A stretch of 64,000 bases of DNA from Diaminobutyricimonas sp. LJ205 (GTDB taxonomy: Bacteria; Actinomycetota; Actinomycetes; Actinomycetales; Microbacteriaceae), in contig NZ_CP046619.1 in NCBI RefSeq assembly GCF_009755725.1, positions 2,170,001-2,234,000 of the forward strand, written 5' to 3'. Each line of letters opens with the position of its first letter. The stretch's first letter is position 1. Positions 43,022-50,467 of this stretch are shown in pieces. Below the pieces are notes generated by a model. That model did no database searches, had not been told where the DNA came from, and worked only from the letters and a program-made list of their open reading frames with translations. The position numbers and the translations under genes are program-made.

Positions 43022-43430
43022 AGTTGACGTTTCCGGTGACCCGAGCAGGCTGGGCTTCGGAGGCCTCGTGCCAGGCCTGGCGCAGCGGCTCGAGCAGCGC
43101 GATGCTCTCGCGGGTGCGCTCGACGTCGCGGTTCACGTTGGCGTTCACGAGCGCGGTGGACACGTAGGCGTACAGCGCGCGCAGGCCCTGTCCGCCGTCC
43201 CACGCGTCGACATTCAGCGAGCTGGTCAGCTCGGCGATGATCGCCTGGGCGTGCAGCAGGTTCTCGGATGCCACCGGCCACTGCCCATTCAGCTGGGCAG
43301 CCTCGGCGCGGCCGAGGTCGACCAGCAGACGGTCGTAGAGCATGGTGAGCAGGCGGGCCGGGCTGGCTGAGAGGATGGCCTCGCGGTTCAGCTGGGCGCG
43401 CTTTTGGGCGGCGTTCACGATCATGGTCAT
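43014..43430 (-). CDS. fliS: Flagellin chaperone FliS
   Basis: The 138-aa four-helix protein has EAILSASPARLLTMLYDRLL, the classic FliS signature, and AIIAELTSSLNV followed by ALYAYVSTALVNANV. FliS keeps flagellin unpolymerised before export; in Bacillus it also helps FliW. ATG 43430 overlaps the fliD stop (TAATG). Confidence 0.93.
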   Translation of the reverse strand: MTMIVNAAQKRAQLNREAILSASPARLLTMLYDRLLVDLGRAEAAQLNGQWPVASENLLHAQAIIAELTSSLNVDAWDGGQGLRALYAYVSTALVNANVNRDVERTRESIALLEPLRQAWHEASEAQPARVTGNVNFA

Positions 43431-44734
43431 TACTTGTTCGAGTTCGGCTTGGGCAGTGCGGCGAGCTGCGAACTGAGCCACGCGGACTGCGAGTTGAGCG
43501 CGCTCATCTGTACTTCGAGGGCGGAGTAGGTGCGCTCGAGTGTTGCCTGGCGGGTCGAGAGTCGGCGGTCCCATTCCATAACCTGATCGCTCATCCGGCT
43601 GATCATCGACTCTTGGCCCTTGATCCGGGAGGTGATCTGGCCGTCGTACTTGTCGGAGAGGTTCGTTGCGGCGGCGTCCAGGCGGGAGGCGATCTCCTGC
43701 AGCGTTGATTGAACGAAGGCGGGGTCATCCTTGAGCGCTTGCTCAAACTTCTCGGCGTTGAACTCGACCTTGCCGTCCTTGGTGATGACGATGCCGATTT
43801 CAGAGGGCGAGCGTCCGGCGACTGGGCTCGTGGCCGCCGAGAGGATGCTGCGGGTCACGTCTCGGGCGGTGCTGTCTCCAGTGAAAACGCCGCCCTTGGT
43901 TGCGCCTGTGGCGCTCGTTGAGACGGACGAGTTGACGGCGATGAGCGACAGCACGGAGTTGATCGACGCGACCAGGTCTTGGCCAACCTTGGTGGTTGCT
44001 TCGGAGTCGCGCGCGACGGACAGGGTTACCGCGGCGGTCGGCTTGCCGGAGATGGTGACGTCGACGCCGGGAAGCAGGTCCGCGAAGGTGTTTGTGCTCG
44101 AGGTGATGACCTGCGCAGCAGGGGTGTTTGCCCAGAGGGTGACCTCGGCGTCCAATGCCTCGGATGCTTGGTTAGTGGTCGTCGTCCCCGACATGCTGAA
44201 CGTGTTCGCCGCGCCCGTTTCGTTTGCGCTGAACTGCACGCGGAAGAGTCCACCGCCGGCAGCGACCTTGGTCGCGGTGATTCCGATGTCTGCGGAGTTG
44301 ACGGCGGAGACGACGTCGTCGAGGGAGGTCGAAGCCGCCGTGATCGTGGTGTCTACGCCACCTTTGGTGATGACAAACGACGACTCATTCCAGGCGCTCA
44401 CCGGGTCAGACACTGTGACCTGTCGCTGAGCGAGCTGCTTGACGGCGATGTCGATGGAGCCTGCTGCGGCTCCGCTCTTGGTGGTCGCGGTGACCATCTC
44501 GGAGCTGCTGGTCCCGCTGAAGAGATCGAGCGAGGTCGGCTTCGCGGCCTTCTCCGCGAGCTCACCGAGACTGGCAACGCGGGTGTTCAGCGCCTGCAGG
44601 GCAGACACCATAGTTTGCGTCTCGCTGATCCGGTTTTTGATCAGGTTCTGCGGGATCGCTTCGATCTGCATGAGGGAGCGGATGAGTGCGGAGGAGTCGA
44701 GTCCACTAGCCAGTCCGGGCAGTGCGATTGCCAT
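43430..44734 (-). CDS. fliD: Flagellar cap protein FliD
   Basis: The 434-aa protein has the N-terminal helix region (LPGLASGLDSSALIRSLMQI) and a C-terminal coiled coil with SDQVMEWDRRLSTRQATLER and YSALEVQMSALNSQSAWLSS. FliD caps the filament and guides flagellin assembly. GGGGAG stands before ATG 44734. It is separated from fliC by a 127-bp gap without a good sigma-28 site. Confidence 0.92.
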   Translation of the reverse strand: MAIALPGLASGLDSSALIRSLMQIEAIPQNLIKNRISETQTMVSALQALNTRVASLGELAEKAAKPTSLDLFSGTSSSEMVTATTKSGAAAGSIDIAVKQLAQRQVTVSDPVSAWNESSFVITKGGVDTTITAASTSLDDVVSAVNSADIGITATKVAAGGGLFRVQFSANETGAANTFSMSGTTTTNQASEALDAEVTLWANTPAAQVITSSTNTFADLLPGVDVTISGKPTAAVTLSVARDSEATTKVGQDLVASINSVLSLIAVNSSVSTSATGATKGGVFTGDSTARDVTRSILSAATSPVAGRSPSEIGIVITKDGKVEFNAEKFEQALKDDPAFVQSTLQEIASRLDAAATNLSDKYDGQITSRIKGQESMISRMSDQVMEWDRRLSTRQATLERTYSALEVQMSALNSQSAWLSSQLAALPKPNSNK

Positions 44735-44772
44735 TTTCTGCTCCCCTTGAATTCGTACTATCTGTGAATGCT

Positions 44773-44841
44773 GCGAACGCCCGGTGGCAGCCGCGCGGCG
44801 AGGTCCAGTTCACCGTTCGGCCGCCACCAGGCGCCGTTCGC
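44773..44841 (-). terminator. Imperfect hairpin after fliC
   Basis: GCCACCAGGCGCCGTTCGC (44823-44841) pairs with GCGAACG-CCCGGTGGC (44773-44788) with small bulges. It lies 20 nt past the fliC stop and may trim or stop the fliC transcript; no T-tract follows. Confidence 0.4.
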
Positions 44842-44861
44842 TACAGCAAGTTGGCTAGGTC

Positions 44862-45734
44862 TTAGCCGAGGAGCTGCAGCACACCCTGGTTGGACTGGTT
44901 CGCCTGAGCGAGCATCGCGGTGCCGGCCTGCGACAGGATGTTCGCGCGGGTGAAGTTGACCATTTCGCCAGCCATGTCGGTGTCGCGGATGCGCGACTCA
45001 GCAGCGGAGAGGTTCTCGCGCGACACGTTGAGGCTGTTGATGGTCGACTCGAAGCGGTTCTGAATCGCACCAAGGCCGGCGCGGGCCGTCGAGATTCCCG
45101 TAATCTCGGCGTCGAGGAACGCGATGGACGCGGCTGCGTTCGCTGCCGTGTCGAACTTCAGTTCGGACGGTCCACCAGCTGCGAGCTTTGCGGCGACGGC
45201 GGAAACGTTCGCGTTGGTGAGGTCGACGTTGATCTGGTCGTTGGCCGCAACGCTCCCGGCTCCGACGTGGAAAGTTAGCGACGTCTGGGCACCCGCTGTG
45301 ACGCTGTCAACGTCACCGCTCAGGAGGCTGATTCCGTTGAAGTTGGTTGAGCTCCCGATACGAGTGAGCTCGCTGACGAGCGCGTCCGACTCGGTCTTGA
45401 TCGCTGCGCGCGACTCGACGTTGTTCGAGTCGTTACCGGCCTGGACGGCGAGGTCACGCATGCGCTGCAGGATCGAGTGGACCTCGGTCAGGGCGCCTTC
45501 CGCGGTCTGGATGACCGAGATGCCGTCCTGGGCGTTGCGAGCGGCAACGGTGAGGCCGTTGACCTGCGAACGCAGGCCCTCGGAGATCGCCAGGCCGGCC
45601 GCGTCATCCGCTGCACGGTTGATACGCAGACCGCTCGACAGCTTCTCGAGCGACTTCGACAGGTCGTTCTGCGTGTTGGACAGGTTGCGGTGAGCGTTGA
45701 GCGCCGCAATGTTGGTGTTGATCTGCATACCCAT
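44862..45734 (-). CDS. fliC: Flagellin
   Basis: From ATG 45734 the protein has 290 residues. Both conserved ends are complete: MGMQINTNIAALNAHRNLSN with LSSGLRINRAADDAAGLAIS, and NLSAAESRIRDTDMAGEMVN with MLAQANQSNQGVLQLLG. The variable middle (about 165-220) is short. CGGAGGAA is the ribosome binding site. A sigma-28 promoter and a GGA hairpin lie upstream. Confidence 0.97.
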   Translation of the reverse strand: MGMQINTNIAALNAHRNLSNTQNDLSKSLEKLSSGLRINRAADDAAGLAISEGLRSQVNGLTVAARNAQDGISVIQTAEGALTEVHSILQRMRDLAVQAGNDSNNVESRAAIKTESDALVSELTRIGSSTNFNGISLLSGDVDSVTAGAQTSLTFHVGAGSVAANDQINVDLTNANVSAVAAKLAAGGPSELKFDTAANAAASIAFLDAEITGISTARAGLGAIQNRFESTINSLNVSRENLSAAESRIRDTDMAGEMVNFTRANILSQAGTAMLAQANQSNQGVLQLLG

Positions 45735-45740
45735 GATGAA

Positions 45741-45782
45741 TTCCTCCGTGATTGGGTCTGATACGCCGGCCCATCCATGGGC
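45741..45782 (-). promoter_or_regulatory. Candidate CsrA sites in the fliC leader
   Basis: GCCCA-TGGA-TGGGC (45782-45769) is a hairpin with GGA in its loop, about 6 nt after the inferred start. The ribosome binding site ACGGAGGAA (from 45749 down) is a second ANGGA site. One upstream hairpin plus one site on the ribosome binding site is the layout of the Bacillus hag leader. Confidence 0.65.
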
Positions 45783-45794
45783 TGACACTGTGAG

Positions 45795-45821
45795 CTATCG
45801 GCAGCGGAGCGGCCACCGTTA
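45795..45821 (-). promoter_or_regulatory. Sigma-28 promoter of fliC
   Basis: TAAC (45821-45818), 15 nt, GCCGATAG (45802-45795) on the minus strand. The -10 matches the enterobacterial GCCGATAA consensus in seven of eight bases. Confidence 0.9.
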
Positions 45822-45843
45822 GCAAAGCTGTGAAATTTTTTTG

Positions 45844-46812
45844 TCAGGCAGGAACGCGGAGCGACGCGCTGCCGAGCTGGGCGAGGCCCGATGCTGCGGA
45901 TCGCATCGCCGCGGAACTCGCACCGAGGCGGTCGAGGTAGGCAGAGCGGCTCGACGCCGCGATGCGCGACTTGGTCTCTGACTTGTCGTCCGGGTCATCC
46001 GCGTAGTGCGTGACCAGGCCGTCGTGCAGCAGCCGGATCGCCTCCGAACGCTGCTGCGACACCGCCGAATGAGTGATGCCGAGCTCGTCGGCGATCTCCT
46101 TCACCGAGCGGTCGTGGAAGTACACCGCCTCGACGATCAGCCGCATCCGCTCCGGCAGGGCGTGCACTGCCGCCCGCAGGAATGCGAACCTCTCAGCGGT
46201 GAGAATGCCTTCCTCGGGCAGCGGGGCATCGGCGGCGAGGATGTCGGCGGTCGCCTCATCGAGGGTGGACACGACGCGCGAAGCATCCGACAGTCCGGCG
46301 GCGGCCGTCTCACGATCAACGCCGAGAGCTGCCGCGATCTCATCGACCGAAGGGGCGCGGCCCAAGGCAGCGGACAACGTGTCCTGTACCGCCTGGGTCT
46401 CCTTGATCCGACGGCGGGTAGAGCGGCTGGCCCAGTCGCTGGAGCGCATCTCGTCGGCGAACGCACCAACGATGCGCCGGCGGGCAAAGGCCCCGAACGG
46501 GATGCCGAGCTCGGCCTTGTAGGAATCGGCGGCAGTGATCAGCGCGACGGAACCGGCCGAAGCGAGGTCCTCACGACTCAGGTGAGTGGCACGACGGGCC
46601 ACTTCGCTGACGAGATATCCGACGAGCGGAAGATTCTCGACCACGAGCTGATTACGTTCTACACGATTCACTGGCTGGACCCCCGGAACACGTTCTTTGA
46701 CTGTGGTGCGCGTTTCGGGTTCGCGGCATTGAATTACGGGGTAAGCAGTTTGTGGTGCGGGATGTGGATTCAGCGAGAGGGAAGCTCGCGTCTTCGTGTT
46801 CTCATCGTGCAC
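45844..46812 (-). CDS. fliA: FliA/WhiG-type RNA polymerase sigma factor
   Basis: The protein of up to 322 aa has region 2 (NLPLVGYLVSEVARRATHLS, FGAFARRRIVGAFADEMRSS), region 3 (RIKETQAVQDTLSAALGRAP) and region 4 (DRSVKEIADELGITHSAVSQ). The DEMRSSDW motif is typical of FliA. It should read the five TAAC-N15-GCCGATAG promoters. The start is uncertain: GTG 46812 or GTG 46671, which gives the more usual length of 275 aa. It has about 40 extra C-terminal residues. Confidence 0.93.
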   Translation of the reverse strand: MHDENTKTRASLSLNPHPAPQTAYPVIQCREPETRTTVKERVPGVQPVNRVERNQLVVENLPLVGYLVSEVARRATHLSREDLASAGSVALITAADSYKAELGIPFGAFARRRIVGAFADEMRSSDWASRSTRRRIKETQAVQDTLSAALGRAPSVDEIAAALGVDRETAAAGLSDASRVVSTLDEATADILAADAPLPEEGILTAERFAFLRAAVHALPERMRLIVEAVYFHDRSVKEIADELGITHSAVSQQRSEAIRLLHDGLVTHYADDPDDKSETKSRIAASSRSAYLDRLGASSAAMRSAASGLAQLGSASLRVPA

Positions 46813-46834
46813 TAAAGCCTGTGATCGATTCCAT
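46802..46834 (-). CDS. Possible 10-codon leader ORF overlapping the sigma-factor start
   Basis: ATG 46834 with GGGGGGTGAG upstream opens MESITGFSAR and stops at 46802, across GTG 46812. If translated, it would couple or hinder initiation of the sigma factor. There is no other evidence. Confidence 0.25.
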   Translation of the reverse strand: MESITGFSAR

Positions 46835-46898
46835 GCCGACTCACCCCCCAGTCCGGGTATCCCCCAAGCGGGTGTCGGCTATTTCTGTACCCCGTCGC

Positions 46899-46925
46899 TA
46901 ACGGCTCGTCCGACCCTGCCGATAG
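46899..46925 (+). promoter_or_regulatory. Sigma-28 promoter of the flgN operon
   Basis: TAAC 46899-46902, 15 nt, GCCGATAG 46918-46925. The leader to GTG 47022 is about 90 nt. It carries a CAGC/GCTG hairpin at 46933-46949, but its loop has no GGA. Confidence 0.88.
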
Positions 46926-47021
46926 TGCTCATCAGCAAGGCGAGGGCTGGGTGTCCGAGGACATCCAGGGGAAGTTCGGCGCCGAAACAACAGAAGCCAT
47001 GACAACAGAGTCGGAGGACAC

Positions 47022-47507
47022 GTGAGCGCCCAAGATCTATCGGCGTTGCTCTGGCGCGAACGGGAGTTGCTGGAACTCCTCACGTTCAAGCTCGAGGAAG
47101 AACAACTCCTGCTCACGGCCGGAAAGACCAAGTGGCTTCCGCATGCAACCCGTGAGGTCGAGCAGGTGATGGACCGGCTGCGGGAGGCTGGTCTTGGCCG
47201 CTCGATCGCTGTGTCGGCGCTCGCCAGGGAATGGGGCACCGACGAGAACGCGACCCTGCGAGAACTCGTGGCGCACGCCCCGCTCGGCCCCTGGTCGGAC
47301 ATCTTCACCGCCCACCTGCAGGCGATGACCGATCTCGCCAACCAGATCAAGCAGCTGCGCGATACCAACGAACAGTTCCTTCGGGCCGCCGCGCGATCCA
47401 CGCAGGAGACCCTCGCTCGGCTCAACGTCGAGGCCGGCACCTATGACGCGCATGGCACCGCGGGCTCGGATGTCGGGACCGCCCACCTTGTCGACAGGAG
47501 TCTGTGA
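47022..47507 (+). CDS. flgN: Flagellar export chaperone FlgN
   Basis: The 161-aa helical protein (LLWRERELLELLTFKLEEEQ, LLTAGKTKWLPHATREVEQV, HLQAMTDLANQIKQLRDTNE) fits FlgN, which escorts FlgK and FlgL to the export gate. GGAGGAC precedes GTG 47022. It is followed directly by its clients flgK and flgL. Confidence 0.88.
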   Translation: MSAQDLSALLWRERELLELLTFKLEEEQLLLTAGKTKWLPHATREVEQVMDRLREAGLGRSIAVSALAREWGTDENATLRELVAHAPLGPWSDIFTAHLQAMTDLANQIKQLRDTNEQFLRAAARSTQETLARLNVEAGTYDAHGTAGSDVGTAHLVDRSL

Positions 47508-48952
47508 TGAGCACGTTCAGCGGATTGAACACCGCCTACACCGGCCTTGTCGCCGCCCGCAAGGGACTCGACGTCGTCGGCCAGAACATCGCCAATGCGA
47601 CCACGGACGGTTACACCCGCCAGCGGGTGACCACGTCGTCGATCGGTTCGCCGGCCCGCGTCGGCATGTTCACGACACCGCTTACGGTCGGCCAGGGCGT
47701 CACGGTCGACGGCATCGCGCGACTGGGTGACGTGTTTCTCGACGCGCGGGTGCGCAGTTCGGCCGCGTCATCCGGCTACTGGGCAGCGCGCGCGAACGTG
47801 ATGACCTCGCTCGAGTCGACCCTGCGTGAGCCTGGCGAGAATGGCCTTTCGAATCAGTTGCAAGAGTTCTGGGCTGGCTGGCAGAACGTCGCGAACAAGG
47901 CAGGCGACCCGGCTCCGGCTGGTGTGCTGCTCGAGGAAGCCGGCGTTCTGGTCTCGCAGATCGCCGCGGGTTACCGCGAGGTCGAGGGCTTGTGGACGCA
48001 GGTGCGCAGCGAGGTCAACGGCATGGTTTCCGAGCTCAATGATGCCGGCGCCCAAGTGGCCGACCTCAACGCTCGCATCCGATCGACCCTGCAGGCGGGC
48101 GGCAACATCAACGAGCTGCTCGATAAGCGCAGCACTCTCACCACGAGCATCGCGTCGCTCGCGGGCGGCACCGCTCGGGAGCTCGAGGACGGCACCATGG
48201 AGGTGCTGATCGGTGGCAATGCACTTGTGTCGGGCGACATCTTCCGTCCAGTGCAGGTTGCGGGTGCCAACACCATGTCGGAGCTCAATCCCGCCCCGCC
48301 TGCGCCTCCGCAGCCCGTGCTGTTGGAATGGGCGCACCGACCCGGTTCTGCCGTCGCGATGGATGGCGGGAACATCGGCGGTGCTCTGTCCACTCTGGCG
48401 CCAGCAGGCATCGGGCCGAGCGCGGGAACCGGAGGCGTTTTGGCCGAGGCCGCGGTCTCGTACAACAAGTTCGCGACCGACCTGGCTACCAAGGTCAACC
48501 TTGCGCACAGCGGCGGTTTCACCGCCGGTGGAGCCGCCGGCGGGCCGTTCTTCGCCTTGGACCCCAACAATCCCGCCACGACACTTTCGGTGGTTCCCAC
48601 GGATGCGAGCGAGATCGCCGCGAGCGACGGCACCGGAGCGCTGAGCGGGTTAAACGCAGACAAGGTCGCTCAGTTGGGAACGGGTCCGGACTCGCCGAAC
48701 AACACTTGGTCCGACTTCGTCACCTCCCTCGGTGTCACCACCCGCAGCAACCTGCAGCAGGCGACGCTTGCCGGAATGGCGACGACGTCGGCCGTGAACA
48801 TGCAGCTCGCGAACGCTTCGGTCGACATGGACGAAGAGAACGTCAACCTGCTGACCTTCCAGGTCGCTTACCAGGGTGCGGCGCGCGTGCTGACCGCGGT
48901 CGACGAAATGCTCGACACCCTGATCAACCGCACCGGGATTGTGGGAAGGTAA
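47507..48952 (+). CDS. flgK: Hook-filament junction protein FlgK
   Basis: The 481-aa protein begins MSTFSGLNTAYTGLVAARKG and has GQNIANATTDGYTRQRV, ARSSAASSGYW-like DARVRSSAASSGYW and the C-terminal NVNLLTFQVAYQGAARVLTA. It forms the first junction ring between hook and filament. ATG 47507 overlaps the flgN stop (TGATG); GTG 47504 is an alternative. Confidence 0.95.
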   Translation: MSTFSGLNTAYTGLVAARKGLDVVGQNIANATTDGYTRQRVTTSSIGSPARVGMFTTPLTVGQGVTVDGIARLGDVFLDARVRSSAASSGYWAARANVMTSLESTLREPGENGLSNQLQEFWAGWQNVANKAGDPAPAGVLLEEAGVLVSQIAAGYREVEGLWTQVRSEVNGMVSELNDAGAQVADLNARIRSTLQAGGNINELLDKRSTLTTSIASLAGGTARELEDGTMEVLIGGNALVSGDIFRPVQVAGANTMSELNPAPPAPPQPVLLEWAHRPGSAVAMDGGNIGGALSTLAPAGIGPSAGTGGVLAEAAVSYNKFATDLATKVNLAHSGGFTAGGAAGGPFFALDPNNPATTLSVVPTDASEIAASDGTGALSGLNADKVAQLGTGPDSPNNTWSDFVTSLGVTTRSNLQQATLAGMATTSAVNMQLANASVDMDEENVNLLTFQVAYQGAARVLTAVDEMLDTLINRTGIVGR

Positions 48953-48955
48953 CCG

Positions 48956-49864
48956 ATGATCACGCGCACCACGACGAGCCTGATGATGCAGTCCGCACAG
49001 CGGAACCTGAAGTCGAACATGCAGGAGCTCGCGCGACTGCAGGAGCAGGCAACCAGCCAGAAGGCCATCACCCGCCCCTCCGACGACCCGACCGCGACCG
49101 CCGATTCGCTGCGCATCCGCGCGGAGCAGCGTGCCTCGGAGCAGTACGGCCGAAACATCGACGACGGGCTGGGTTGGCTGACGGTGATCGACTCGACGCT
49201 GGCCACCACGACCGGGCTGATGAACCGCGTGCGCGACCTCACTGTGCAGGGCGCAAACGATGGCTCGATGTCACCGACGGCGAAGCAGGCCATCGTCACC
49301 GAGCTCACCCAGCTCAGGGATGAACTGCTCACGCAAGCGAACACCCAGTACCTCGGGCGCACCGTCTTCGCGGGCAACTCCGACACGGGAGCGGCGTTCG
49401 ATTCGACGCCCCCGTACGGCTATACGGTGGCCGGCGGCGGAACCGTCGACCGTCGAATCGGCGCCGGCTCGACGATCCGCGTCGACGCCGACGGTGTGGC
49501 AGCGTTCGCCAGCGGTCCTGCGAATCCGGCGGGCAACACCACCGTCTTCGCGCTGATCGACGACATCGTCGCGGACCTGAACGGCGGCGTGAACATTGGC
49601 ACGCGCATCGGCGCCGTCGACCAGCACATGATCGCCATCCGTGAGCAACAGGCCATCGTCGGCACCCGCCACGCCCAGATTCTGCGAGCCGAGGAGGCGC
49701 ACATGGAGAACACGGTTTCCCTTGAGGGCCAGCGCGCCGCCGTCGAAGACATCGACCTGGCCGAAGTGATCCTCGACCTGCAACTGCAGGAGGTCGCCTA
49801 CCAGTCCGCCCTTGCGGTCACCGCCCGGGTGCTGCAGCCGACCCTGATGGACTTCCTCCGATGA
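48956..49864 (+). CDS. flgL: Hook-filament junction protein FlgL
   Basis: The 302-aa flagellin-like protein has an N-terminal helix with NLKSNMQELARLQEQATSQK and ITRPSDDPTATADSLRIRAE, and the C-terminal EDIDLAEVILDLQLQEVAYQ. It forms the second junction ring. GGAAGG precedes the ATG. Confidence 0.95.
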   Translation: MITRTTTSLMMQSAQRNLKSNMQELARLQEQATSQKAITRPSDDPTATADSLRIRAEQRASEQYGRNIDDGLGWLTVIDSTLATTTGLMNRVRDLTVQGANDGSMSPTAKQAIVTELTQLRDELLTQANTQYLGRTVFAGNSDTGAAFDSTPPYGYTVAGGGTVDRRIGAGSTIRVDADGVAAFASGPANPAGNTTVFALIDDIVADLNGGVNIGTRIGAVDQHMIAIREQQAIVGTRHAQILRAEEAHMENTVSLEGQRAAVEDIDLAEVILDLQLQEVAYQSALAVTARVLQPTLMDFLR

Positions 49865-50241
49865 GCCAGAGCTTGAGCTTCGTCACTCCCCCGCCCGGAC
49901 TGGAGCGCTTCAGCGACTTCAGCCTCGACGAGATCGCCGGCGCCGACGGGCTGTACGCCCTACGCGCGACCGAGGACAGCGACATCCGCCTGTTCGTGAT
50001 CGATGCCGCCGTGCACCTGCCGAACTACCAGCCCGTCATCTCCGACGAGCAGAGCGCGAGCCTGGGTCTCACCGACCCTGACGAGGCCGCCGTGCTTGTG
50101 GTGGCGAATCCGCAGGCCGAGCGCACCACCATGAACCTGATGGCGCCGATCGTGGTGAACCGCAGCAGCGGACGCAGTGCCCAGCTGATCCTCGAGAACC
50201 AGGACTGGCCGCTCCAAGCGGAACTCGCCGCCCGCGGCTGA
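49861..50241 (+). CDS. fliW: Flagellar assembly factor FliW
   Basis: The 126-aa beta-barrel protein has FVTPPPGLERFSDFSLDEIA, the LTDPDEAAVLVVANPQAERT segment and MNLMAPIVVNRSSGRSAQLI, the FliW pattern. In Bacillus FliW binds either flagellin or CsrA; when flagellin is exported, FliW sequesters CsrA and flagellin translation resumes. Both partners are present in this window. ATGA overlap with flgL. Confidence 0.95.
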   Translation: MSQSLSFVTPPPGLERFSDFSLDEIAGADGLYALRATEDSDIRLFVIDAAVHLPNYQPVISDEQSASLGLTDPDEAAVLVVANPQAERTTMNLMAPIVVNRSSGRSAQLILENQDWPLQAELAARG

Positions 50242-50269
50242 GTAGACGCCCGCCAGGCCACACCTTCAC

Positions 50270-50424
50270 CCGCGCGCGCGGCGCAAAGTTGCACGCAGGC
50301 ATCCATCCTACGGGCGCGCGGCCGCAAGTTGCGCAAGCGCCTGAACGTTCATCCGCGCCAGCAACAACGGGCAGCGCGCCCGGATCGGCCGCAGCCCCCG
50401 CGCAACTTTGCGCCGCGCGCGCGG
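50270..50424. repeat. Large intergenic inverted repeat holding palindromic element copy 2
   Basis: Arms 50270-50292 and 50402-50424 form a perfect 23-bp inverted repeat (core GCGCAAAGTTGC) 109 nt apart. The core 50328-50365 with GAACGTTC at 50343-50350 matches the element at 21249-21286 with the same spacing. The right arm ends 8 nt before the fliM promoter. Confidence 0.75.
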
Positions 50425-50432
50425 TCGAAGGC

Positions 50433-50459
50433 TAACGCGCAGGCCCGGCCGGCCGATAG
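50433..50459 (+). promoter_or_regulatory. Sigma-28 promoter of the fliM operon
   Basis: TAAC 50433-50436, 15 nt, GCCGATAG 50452-50459. Transcription would start at about 50466-50468, that is at the fliM GTG. Confidence 0.88.
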
Positions 50460-50467
50460 TGCCTGAC

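Noticed and set aside
44758-44788. ACAGATAG upstream of fliD as a sixth sigma-28 promoter
   Set aside because: The -10 is only partly similar and the position of the -35 holds CCGG instead of TAAC at the fixed spacing.
46933-46949. CAGC/GCTG hairpin in the flgN leader as a CsrA site
   Set aside because: Its loop is AAGGCGAGG, without GGA, so it does not meet the criterion met by the other three leaders.
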